DNA of 64,000 nt. Source: Corbicula japonica (lineage: Eukaryota > Mollusca > Bivalvia > Venerida > Cyrenidae). A program made the position numbers and the translations under genes. The notes below the pieces were generated by a model. The model saw nothing but the letters and a program-made list of their open reading frames with translations, was not told the DNA's origin and did not search any database. Each line of letters begins with the position of its first letter. Positions within the stretch are counted from its first letter, which is position 1. Positions 49,901 to 61,900 of the stretch are shown here, piece after piece. The stretch lies in contig JAZAYU010000085.1 in the NCBI GenBank assembly GCA_038501625.1, positions 1,747,693-1,811,692 of the forward strand. The letters run 5' to 3'.

Positions 49901-52900
49901 TTAGCATTATTGAGCATTATTTGGATTTTGTGTAACTATTAGATTTTGTTGATTCATTTACATATATATATTAAAAGTTACTTTTTAATGCAAAGATTCT
50001 CTAAATATTTAATATGTTATTAGTCTATTACATATTATCTTATTTATAGCAAGAGAAAAACATGGTTATAACAGTTATAAGTAGTTTGATATATGTTCAC
50101 TATTAGTAAAACAAGGTACAGACTATAAGAGTCAAGCCTTTTCATCTGGATGTTGTAAAGTTTGAACATTTTTCTATGATGAAGCCACAAGTTCTTAAGC
50201 TGAGTTGTCTTAAAAATGCTTAATTTAAAACAAATGAGTAGCCAGAAATCTATAAAGCTCTGTCAAAAAATACAGCACATTTCTTCACTGTACACATTCA
50301 TTTGGACAAGGTATTTCCCACCAATTGTCAAACACTTAAATATTCCTGAAAATGTTACTGGTAGACATTTGAAGTTCAGTGCAAAATACCCAAAAATGTT
50401 GTTCTGAAATAAGATAGCATCGAAATCAACTTTGAGACTTGTACAAAACTCTTACATACACTCACATGAAGTAATGTTTATTTATAATTTTACTTACTGA
50501 TTCAGTGTCATTGTAAAGTTATTTGAGGTTATGACAGATTTCAGGAAATCCGCATGTAATGCAGATGCAGGTGACATAATAGTTTAATAAGTTGACAGTG
50601 TAGTCCTTTGTCAATACTACAAACTAAATGTGTGAAAAACAGCAATAAATCAAAGATAGCAAGATAACAAAAGTGTGTTAAAAAGCTAAAGATGCACTAA
50701 TCTATGTGTACTGAGAAAAGTTTTGTTGTAAGTTCTTGAGGTGTCACTTTAGGTCTTCACACTTTCAGATTGACACTGTGTATATTAAACTTTGGGTTCA
50801 ACAGTTGTTTTTGGAAGATGATCCCTTTTGTACATAATATTATACTGATTGTTGACTTTTATTGTCAGTTCACTTGTGAATAAAATAATGATTAATTTAA
50901 TGCATTACTTTTTGATATAATGCTAATTTAATGCATTACTTTCTCAAAATGTAGTAATGCTAATTTAATTTAATGCACAAATTTGACAAATAATGCTAAT
51001 TTAATGCATTACTTTTAAAAATAATTCGCCCCATGTCTGCCATGCAATAAAGGTGTATCTATGGAGTAAAGGGTTCAACAGCATCTTAAAATTCCCATAT
51101 GTCTGCTAATGAGAGGTTTTACTGTATTTTACTGTAAATTATTGAAAATGGTAAACTAATTTTAGCCTTATTTTAGGCAGGATCTATGGCAAAGTTGCCA
51201 AAATTTGAAGTTGATCTTCCTACACTTCCTAAACAGCCCAAACAGCCACTGATGGAAAGGGATGTAACCATAGCAACCATGTAAGTTCTAATAGAACAGT
51301 ATCATTCAAGTACTTATGCAGAATATGTTACCATGGCAACCATGTAGGTTCTAACTTACAACATTTATGAAATAAGTAATAATTGCAAATGATGTTATCA
51401 TAGCAACTTTGTTAGTTTTAACTTGATAAATCAAGTGAACAAAGAATAATTGCAATCTATGTTGCCATAGCAACCATGTATGTCAATGAAGAAATAATTT
51501 CAGAAATGTTAAAATATCAAGTTTTAGTTTTAAAAATCTTAAAACTGAAGAATTAAGTGCCTTTTACACAAGATCTAGAACTTCAGAAAAAGCCAAAGTA
51601 AGATATTACCATAGCAACTATTCCAAGTTTAAACAACTGATATTTCGTATGCACAAATGCACTGGACTATTCTTATTTAATATATATCAAGGTTTGCATG
51701 TAAGACTGCTATAGCTACAATGCAGTAAATAAAAACAGTCTTGCACACAACCCTCAATACGTAATTAGTTTATGCTTTGCAATGGAGGGCTAGATTACAG
51801 AAATTAAAATTAAATGATTTTTATGTTTGTGTACCATTTGCAGATATGGTCAGCTGTACATCATAGTGTTAAGACACCAGCCTCGTCCTGGAAGTGCTGG
51901 GGCTGAAGTGGTCCTTTACCAAATACCACAACAAAAGTAAGTGTCAATATCACTGGTTCTATTTTTAAAGTGTCTATGATCAATAATCAATAACCCCACA
52001 AGTCTCATAATCTGACATAAAACTAAGAACTGAAATCCGATTTAAATCTCAAGCATCGGATAAGTTGAAACTGATATCGGTCTCCAAATGGAGGAATCAA
52101 AATCAAGGCTGAAGGTTATAAAGCTGAGCATGGAAACCAGTCTCAAATCTCAAGCATCTGACTGGCTGAAATGGCAACCAGTCGCCATTTCAGCCAGTCA
52201 GATGCTTGAGATTTGAGACTGGTTTCTATGCTCAGTTTTATAACCTTGGGCACAAGAGTTTGGGACTGATCAGGGTACCATGACTGAAAAGAGTCATTTA
52301 TCTATGACTTGTGTTTTAACTTAAATGATAGAATAATTTCATTGTGATATTGGTTATGGATGTGTTATTTTTAAATTTGAATATCATAGAGACATTTTTT
52401 CCAAAAAATCTGAATGTTAAATTAGTATAAATTGACATTAAAACATAAGAGTGTAAGTTAAAGTCAAGACATACAATTTTAGAGCTGCCATTCTTCTTAT
52501 CAAATGCTTTAATATAAGACAGTTCAGTTTGAACATAAATTGCCTTTATTTCAAAAACATTAAAAAATTAAGTACATAGTTTATAAAATGTTATGTAGAG
52601 AGGCCCCAGCTAAGAAGACAAATGCATTGAAGTTGGAGATGAGTGGAAGATTTGCAATCAATGTTGTGGATAGCTTAATTGTTGTCCATCACCAGGCTTC
52701 CAAGGTATTGTTTCTATGTTGTCCATTGCTAGGCATCTTCTAAGATACTGTTTCTATGTTGTAAATTGCTAGGCCTCTTCTAAGATACTGTTTCTATGTT
52801 GTAAATTGCTAGGCCTCTTCTAAGATATTGTTTCTATGTTGTCCATTGTTAGGCCTCTTCTAAGATACTGTTTCTATGTTGTCAATTGCTAGGCTTCTTC

Positions 52901-55900
52901 TAAGATACTGTTTCTATGTTGTCCATTGCTAGGCCTCTTCTAAGATACTGTTTCTATGTTGTCCGTTGCTAGGCCTCTTCTAAGATACTGTTTCTATGTT
53001 GTCCATGGCTAGGCCTCTTCTAAGATATTGTTTCTATGTTGTCCATTGCTAGGCCTCTTCTACGATACTGTTTCTATGTTGTCCATTGCTAGGCCTCTTC
53101 TAAGATACTGTTTCCATGTTGTCCATTGCTAGGCCTCTTCTAAGATACTGTTTCTATGTTGTCCGTTGCTAGGCCTCTTCTAAGATACTGTTTCTATGTT
53201 GTCAATTGCTAGGCCTCTTCTAATATACTGTTTCTATGTTGTCCATTGCTAGGCGTCTTCTAAGATACTGTTTCTATGTTGTCCATTGCTAGGCCTTTTC
53301 TAAGATACTGTTTCTATGTTGTTTATTGCTAGGCCTCTTCTAAGATACTGTTTCTATGTTGTCCATTGCTTGACCTCTTCTAAGATACTGTTTCTATGTT
53401 GTCCATTGCTAGGCCTCTTCTAAGCTACTGTTTCTATGTTGTCCATTGCTAGGCCTCTTCTAAGAGACTGTTTCTATGTTGAAAATTGCTAGGCCTCTTC
53501 TAAGATACTGTTTCTATGTTTTCCATTGCTAGGCCTCTTCTAAGATACTGTTTTTTATTTTGTAAATTGCAAGGCCTCTTCTAAGATACTGTTTCTATGT
53601 TGTCCATTGCTAGGCCTCTTCTAAGATACTGTTTCTATGTTGTAAATTGCTAGGCCTCTTCTAAGATACTGTTTCTATGTTGTCCATTGCTAGGCCTCTT
53701 CTAAGATACTGTTTCTATGTTGTAAATTGCTAGGCCTCTTCTAAGATACTGTTTCTATGTTGTCCATTGCTTGACCTCTTCTAAGATACTGTTTCTATGT
53801 TGTCCATTGCTAGGCCTCTTTTAAGATACTGTTTCTATGTTGTAAATTGCTAGGCCTCTTCTAAGATATTGTTTCTATGTTGTCCATTGCTAGGCCTCTT
53901 CTAAGATACTGTTTCTATGTTGTCCATTGCTAGGCCTCTTCTAAGATACTGTTTCTATGTTGTCCATTGCTAGGCCTCTTCTAAGATATTGTTTCTATGT
54001 TGTCCATTGCTAGGCCTCTTCTAAGATACAGTACTGAAAATTATGAAATTGACAATTTTTCCGATTCCGATCCGGTCCGCTTCCGATCCTAATGTCATCT
54101 ATAACCGATCCGATTCCATTCCCATTGCGGTCCAATTCCAATTCGATTGCACTCCAATTTTTTCATTTCAGACAATGCGCTCCAAACGATCTTTACGCTT
54201 AAACCGATTCTTCCGATTCCGATCTTTTCGCTCCCGATTTTCATTGGTTATTAACAATGCGCTCCAAATGATCTTTACGCTCAAACCGAACCGATTCTTC
54301 CGATTCCGATCTTTTCGCTCCCGCTTTTCATTGTTCATTACTTATAACGCATCTCGCGCTGAAATCATTAGGGAAAAATAGTTTCTCTTTTAGTTTCGGA
54401 CAGCATTTATGGTTTATATTTCATACTGAACTTAATAAATGTTTACATTCAAAAATGTTTATTAGCATTAAATACATTTCAGTTATTAACTCCTTACTAA
54501 ATAAAAAAAACAACACATTAATTCCATAATGAAGCACGGGTGAATGTAAATGTTCATTATTTCTTCCCTTGTGTAAGAAAAAATATTACGTATTTTCGCT
54601 TAAGAGCACTTTATACAAAAAGGTTCCGAACTTAATTTCAATAATATCATGCGTGTGAATGACAAACACACCATTTACTATTATATGTTTTCAGTTCTAT
54701 TTACAAAATTATCGTTAAATTAGTTTTTTATTACTAGTGTTTGATAGCATAAAACTCAATTAAATTATTGTCAAAAATTGCTTTGTTTAAAGTCGTTAAA
54801 AGAATCGGAAGAAGCGATTCGGATCGCTACTATATATAACTGAAAAACTATAAATAGAAGCGTTCCGATCCGATCAAAACGCTCCGGTCTTTTCACTCCA
54901 AGCGATCCAAACGCTCAAAGCGATTCCGATCCGGTCAAAACGCTCCGGTCTTTTCACTCCAAGCGATCCAAACGCTCAAAGCGATTCGCTTCGATTCCAT
55001 TCCGTTTCCAATTCGATTGCGCTTCGATTGCGCTCCTAACGGGATCGGTTTGCGGTCCGCTTCCGATCCGCTTCCGATCCGGTTGTCAATTTCATGATTT
55101 TCAGTACTGTACTGTTTCTATGTTGTCCGTTGCTAGGCCTCTTCTAAGATATTGTTTCTATGTTGTCCATTGCTAGGCCTCTTCTAAGATACTGTTTCTA
55201 TGTTGTTCATTGCTAGGCCTCGTCTAAGATATTGTTTCTATGTTGTCCGTCGCTAGGCCTCTTCTAAGATACTGTTTCTATGTTGTCCATTGCTAGGCGT
55301 CTTCTAAGATACTGTTTCTATGTTGTCCATCAAATCAGTCTAAGATAATACTTTTAGGCTTGACTGTGCTTTTTTCTAAGAAAAATTAATACACAATATT
55401 TTTAGAAACAAATGTAACATTACAGGTTTCGTGAAGCATTGTCACTGATAGAAATGTAGCATATTTAATAAATTTAATAGGTTTTTTGGCAAAGATTGTT
55501 TTCCGTTGTTGGTACCATATACATGTACATTTGAATAACTCTACATTATACTGTTTATCATTTATTACAGACTTTTTTGTTATTCTTACTTATAAATTTA
55601 TTAAATAAATGCTCAATTTGTATTGTATTTACAGACATCTGTGATATTTGATATTCACTTGGACGGAGAGTCAGATGGCTACTTGTTGTTTCATTACCCA
55701 GTAGTTTCACCACTTCCAATCAAACCCTTCAAGCTGCTACTGCCTAGTATGTATATATGGTTCTTCCACAGATAGTATGTGACTTTAGGAAGTTGCATTC
55801 TTTCGTGAAGTTTCTGAAGAATCTCATCTTTCTCATCCTTTGACATTTTGCACCCAATGGGTATCACGCTAGCTAGCAACATCAGCTACCAGCCTGTAAT

Positions 55901-58900
55901 AGCAAATTAAATACACATATCTCTCTGGTTTGGAATTCTAAGATGAATTCCAAAATTTGAGGGGATGTTTGATGTACAAATTTGGTCACTGTCTGGAGAG
56001 AAGATAAGTACATGACCTGGATAGCTAAGTTGGGAGAGCACTTACCCTCTAAGCATAGGTTCCAGGTTCAAGTCATAGTTTTGCTGCACATCATTTTTGC
56101 CCTGTTACAATAAGTTGCAGTAATATTCAACTTTTTTGAGGTAGATAAGTGGTGATTATGAACCTGGCAATATTTTCAACGTGATAAGGGTCATTTTGAT
56201 GACTAGATGGGGCTAGTAAATAATTAGTATGGTATTATAAAGCATCATACATTGAATTTGTCAAAAAAAGATCTACCATGGAATCACATAAAAGGTTTCT
56301 CGTGAAAAAATCACTAAATAAACACTCTAACTTGGTATAAACCAGTTTATCTCACCACTGTTCAGATATTACGTATGTATCATTACCTTATGAATATTCA
56401 GTACTTAATAGTTAATGAATATTAATAAGTTTTTGAAGTGTGCAGTTTGAACTACAGGAGCAGAACATGTGAAATTCTAGTGCACCTTTTAGATGCAGAG
56501 TACATGTAGATGTAAAAGTGTAATTACACTAAAATCAGTGTTTTCCATTTTCAGCTTTGAATATTCAAGGACAAGAAAAGATGGAATTCACTTGTGAACT
56601 TTGTATCCTTTTGATTTATCAAGTATTTCTTATACTAAACTTCAAGATAAAACTTTCCTCCAATACACATTTTTACGCATGTGTGACCAGTGTAGATCCT
56701 GATCAGCCGGCACATCCGTGCTGTCTGATCAGGATCTGCACTTGTCGCATTTTGGTCAGAAATAACCTAACAAATAAAAAAGCGAACAGTTTAGATCCTG
56801 ATCAAACAGCACAGATGTGCCGGCTGATCTGGATTTTAACTGTTCGCCCTCGCAATTAAGGTGTATCTATGGAGGAAAGGTGTAGATACAGATCAGCCAT
56901 CTGATCAGGAACTACACTGATTATTTTTAGATTTATTTGGTTATTTTTGATCGAGAAGTAAAGAGTGTAGATCCAGATCAGACAACACAATGCCAGCTGA
57001 TTTGGATCTACACTGGTTGGACATGCAAAAAACCCGTAATATATGGAGTCATGGGTTTATAGGCTGTTGCTTCCTGAACAATTCAAACATGTTCTGTATC
57101 ACCTTTACAAACAGTGACATGCCAGTACCCTGAGCATGTTGTGATAAATTGCCTTGCCCTAGAAAAAGTTTCTGTGTAAGTAGCAAGGTAGTGATCTTGA
57201 GGGACCTTTGCCAAGTTTGTCACATCTTTTCTGGTGACTTAAGGTGCATGGGTGTTTTTAGGGGTGCATTAATGACATAGTTTAGAAAGTGTTTAAATGT
57301 GTTCCTTTTTTTTTCAGGTACATTTTTATTAGTTTTTTTTTAAATATTCATACATCCATTTTGTTCATTTAGAGTTAAAATTAGTTTTTGGTGTTTACAC
57401 ATGTCATTCAGACAATGTGGGCTGTGCATGATAATGATTAGTGCATTTTCAAATGATATCATCCTTAACTGGTTACTTAGACTCTGCCAACTGGATTGTG
57501 TTTCAGCCAAATATTGTCATTGATGCTAAACTAGGTGAGGGATATTTTTTGATAAAGTTTATTTAAGGATTGAATCGATAGTTGATGGTTTCCATTTGGG
57601 TATGGAAAACAGTTGGGTTGTTTAAAGTGTAGTGTGTGAAGCCCTAAGGGCTTCACATGTACTTTAAACAATCCAACTGTTTTTCATACCCAAATGGAAA
57701 CCATCAAATATTGATTCAATCCTTATATTTACACTCATTAATAATCTCATTAATACAGAAATAACTAGAAGAATTCGTAATATTAAGGCTTTTTCGAATG
57801 GCTGTTGGAACAGCTACGTTGACGACAAAGTGAATGACTGCATGCTTTTTCGCAGCAACTCGTGGCAAAACGGGCGTGCTCAGCGATGTCACACGTCAAA
57901 ACATCGTGCAACATCCACTAAATTGTGAACAGCTCTACTCTAGCCACGCCTTTTAAATAATCGATCACACTGTTTACCATCAGAACTTATGATTCGTTAG
58001 ATGAATAAGACTTCATCGTAGAGGATGAAGTTGATGTGTAAATATTAAAGTGTTAATGAGTGTTAACCTTTTACCGTTATTTCATGGGCAAACAGTGTAG
58101 ATTCAGATCAGCCAGCACATCCCTGACTTCTGATCAGAATCTACACTGTCGGCTTTTAGATTCGTTAGGTTTTAAAAGTGTGTTCAAGTGTAGATCCAGA
58201 TCAGATGGCACAGATCAGCTCGAGCTGTGATTAAACTCGTATATATATAGTAAAGAGTTGAAAACACCAGCCTCTCTGGCTAATGAGAAACATTTTTTGT
58301 GAACCTCTGTACTTTCCAATTCCTTTGCTATGTGCCATGCACCTGGCTGGCAGGCAATGGGTAACCTTTCTTTAGCTGGCAGCAGCCAACTAGCAGTACA
58401 AGAAAAAGTCTTTTCAACCTTCAACCTTCTTCTCTATTGTCGGTGCCTATATCACAAGTTTGACCAACTCTGACTCTGACATGTTCAGTTGGCCACGGGC
58501 ACCATAATAGCTTCCATCCAACCCCCTTCCTGCATCCCCTCCCCCACCTCCTTACTCCATCCCCTCCCCCACCATAATTCAGCTCATCCTGTGGATCTGC
58601 CAGAGTACACCTGAAATTACTGGTAAGCAATAAATTAATGTAATTAGCAGTGTCTATTCTATGCTGACCATTATGGAACCCAAAGTTTATAATTAAAATG
58701 TTTACATCATTCATATGAAAGTTTTTGTTGTTTGTTGTTCTGGTTATAAAATTTATTCGATAGCAAAAAACACAACAGAAAATTTTGCATTAGTACAAGA
58801 ATAAATGTTGCTTTACTTTTTTCTTTGTTTTCCTTCCTATAAATAGTCTGAATTACACAAATCTGATGAATCATTCTAAACAGTTTTTATCCCATGTGCG

Positions 58901-61900
58901 ACAAGTGTAGATTAAGATGAGGTGGCACTTCATGATATCTGATCTGGATCTACACAAGTTTTACAGTATAAAATTAGATCCTCCCTTTCCCATATGTTTT
59001 AAGACACATGCTATTCGTATGTCATTCTGTAAGCTGTGAAAAATTGCAATAATCCTCTGTTTTTTTTTCTCAAAATTCCCAGGTTGCCTTTGGCAGGTTG
59101 AGCTCAAACTAGAACCTTTAATCACCATGATTCCAGATAAGGTACTGAGATTATTTAATAGTTTTTTCTTAACATTAGTTTTCCATTGGTCTACATATTA
59201 GAATGATTTTAACCCTTGGTTCCATGGGATATGGTTGCTATCCCATGGGCAAAAGGTGTAGATCCAGATCAGCAGGCATATCCTTGTCATCTGACATATT
59301 CGGTTATTTCAGACTGACCAAGATGTGTATCCTGATCAAATGGTAAGAATGTGCTGGCTGATCTGGATCTACACTGGTTGTACACATGTTAACCATTTCC
59401 TCCATAGACACCTTTAATGCATCAGCGAACAGTGTAGATCCAGATCAGCCGGCACATCTGTGCCGTCTGATCAGGATCTGCACTGTTCGCTTTTTGATTC
59501 ATTAGGTTATTTCTGACCAAAATGCGACCAGTGCAGATCCTCATCAGATGGCATGGATGTGCCAGCTGATCTGGATCTACACTGGTCGCGCATGCGTAAA
59601 AATGTGTATATATAGAGGAAAGTGTTAAATATTGTATATTACATTATGGAGTCAAGGGTTGAGGTCATTCTATAGTATTCTTTTATCTAGGTATAACCTG
59701 GGTGGTAACATTGAATCTTAATGATCCTGTAAGAAAACCCTTGCCCAGTTGTTGTCAGAATTAGTTTAACAATATTTACAACATGTAGTGGAGAAAATTG
59801 GAACTTAAATTTTACACTTTAATTAATTGTAGATCCAGCTCTATGTAGATCCAGATCAACTCAGTCTGTGCAGTCTGATCATAATCTTCACTGATTGCTT
59901 TAGTGCCATTAGACCATTTCTGACCAAAATGCTAACAGTGTTGATCCAGAATAGACTACACAGATGAGCAGGCTAGACTGGATCAACACTGCTGACCCAA
60001 TATGATTAATTATGCACCATAAGGGAAAGTCTTAACTCTTTAATGCATTTATAGTAAAAGTTGGGTCTTTTTCTTCAGCCTGAAGATTAATGTTTATTGT
60101 TTAAGTAGGTAATTCAGATTGTGTTGCCCAAAAGCCAATGGTCAGTGAATAGTTCATGGAAAAGTTATATTAATCTTAATCAGTAACTCTGTATATGTAT
60201 TACATTCTAGCCAAATCATGTTTTTTTGTTAAATTGTGAAATAAGATTGAACTAAAATTTTATGTCTTCTCTTCTAGTGCCGTTTGATTAAACTGCTTTT
60301 ACAAAGACAAAACAGTAAAGGTGTGATTTTGGATGTATGTCGACAAATGCTGCTGCCAGGGCAACAAGCCAGACTTCCTGTGATAGCAAGAATTGTTGAT
60401 ATGCTTAATCAGGGCTACAAGAATTACCTGGAAGCAGAAATGCAAGCACTTGTAAGTGGATTATGTAAATCAACAGAAAACTGTATGTTTCTGTTTAAAA
60501 CTATGAAGGAGTTAACAATGTTAAAAATGAACTTTTGGAATCTTGGAGTATCAGTGAATTGAATAACAGAGATGGAATTTGTTACTTTTTAACCATTTCC
60601 TCCATAAATATGCATCTTTAAGCATTTGCGACCAGTGCGATCCGTGCTGTCTGATCAGAATCTTCACTGGTCACATTTGGTAAAAAATAACCCAATGAAT
60701 AAAAAGGCGAGCAGTTTAGATCCTGATCAGACAGCACGGATGTGCCGGCTGATCGGGATCTAAACTGTTTGCCCACGCAATATAGGTTATCTGTGGAGGA
60801 AAGGGTCAATACAGCATATATTACACTGTTGTTATAACTAGGTTCTCTTAGTATTTTTGCTGTTTGATATTTGAGAAATTTCCACAGACAATCTAGAAAT
60901 CCTTTTTAACTCTTTCCTCGGAATATACACATTTAAACGTGTGTGCTGCCTTATCAGGATTTATACTGTTCATTTCTTTTCAGAAATAAGCTAATGGATA
61001 TAAAAGCAGACAGTGTAGATCTTGATCAGATGACATAGAAGTTTTGGCTGATCTAGATCTACAGTGTTTGCCTATGCAGTAGAAGTGTATCTACGGAGTA
61101 GAGGCTTTAAATTGTTGAGCTACAGAAAGATTCAGTGAAACTGTATATTAAAATTGCTTATTTGCGCTCAAGTTTCATCTCAGAGTGAGTCATTTTAAAA
61201 GAACCAATCATTGTCTGCCCACTTGTAAATATTGCTTTAAGGTTGTAAATGCACTGGGGTAGATAAATGATTGTTAGTGAAACCTAGTTGAAGGTTAACC
61301 CTCAAATCTTTGGATACTGCTGCGACCGGTGTTGATTCTGATCAACATGCACATCTTTACATCTGGATCAATACTGTTAACTACTTGATAAGAAATGTAC
61401 TAATGAATCTGAAGCAACTGGTTTTGATTCTGATCTGGCTGCATTGATGTGCAGGATAATCTGGACCTACACTGATCACACATGTAAGTATTCATTGATT
61501 TCTTTATTTCAGGCCAGTGACACGTCTTCACAAACCGAATTCCACAAACGAGTGATTATAGACCAATCAGACATGTACACTAATGTCTTCTCAGTCTTTG
61601 AGGATAACAGTGTAAGAATTTGTGTGAATTATTTACAAAATCTAACAATCTGCGCAACCCAGTGTGTTGGTTAAGTCTCTTGGATGGCATAAAAACCATT
61701 ATTTTTGGGACACTTTACTAAAGCTTACACAGAATGTATGTAAAAATTGATGTGGTCTTTGTTGATAGATGGTCTATGTTTACAGTTTAAAAATTTGTGA
61801 AAAAAAATAGAAAAGACTTAGTGCTCTTTGCATCACATAGCAGGTCTTTTTTTTACTATTTCTGGGGGAAGTTTTGTTTGTTTTTATTTATAAGCAAATT

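Noticed and set aside
54043..54381. 112-codon frame rich in FRFRSFRSR
   Set aside because: It is translation of the CGATTCCGATC motif array inside the TIR element.
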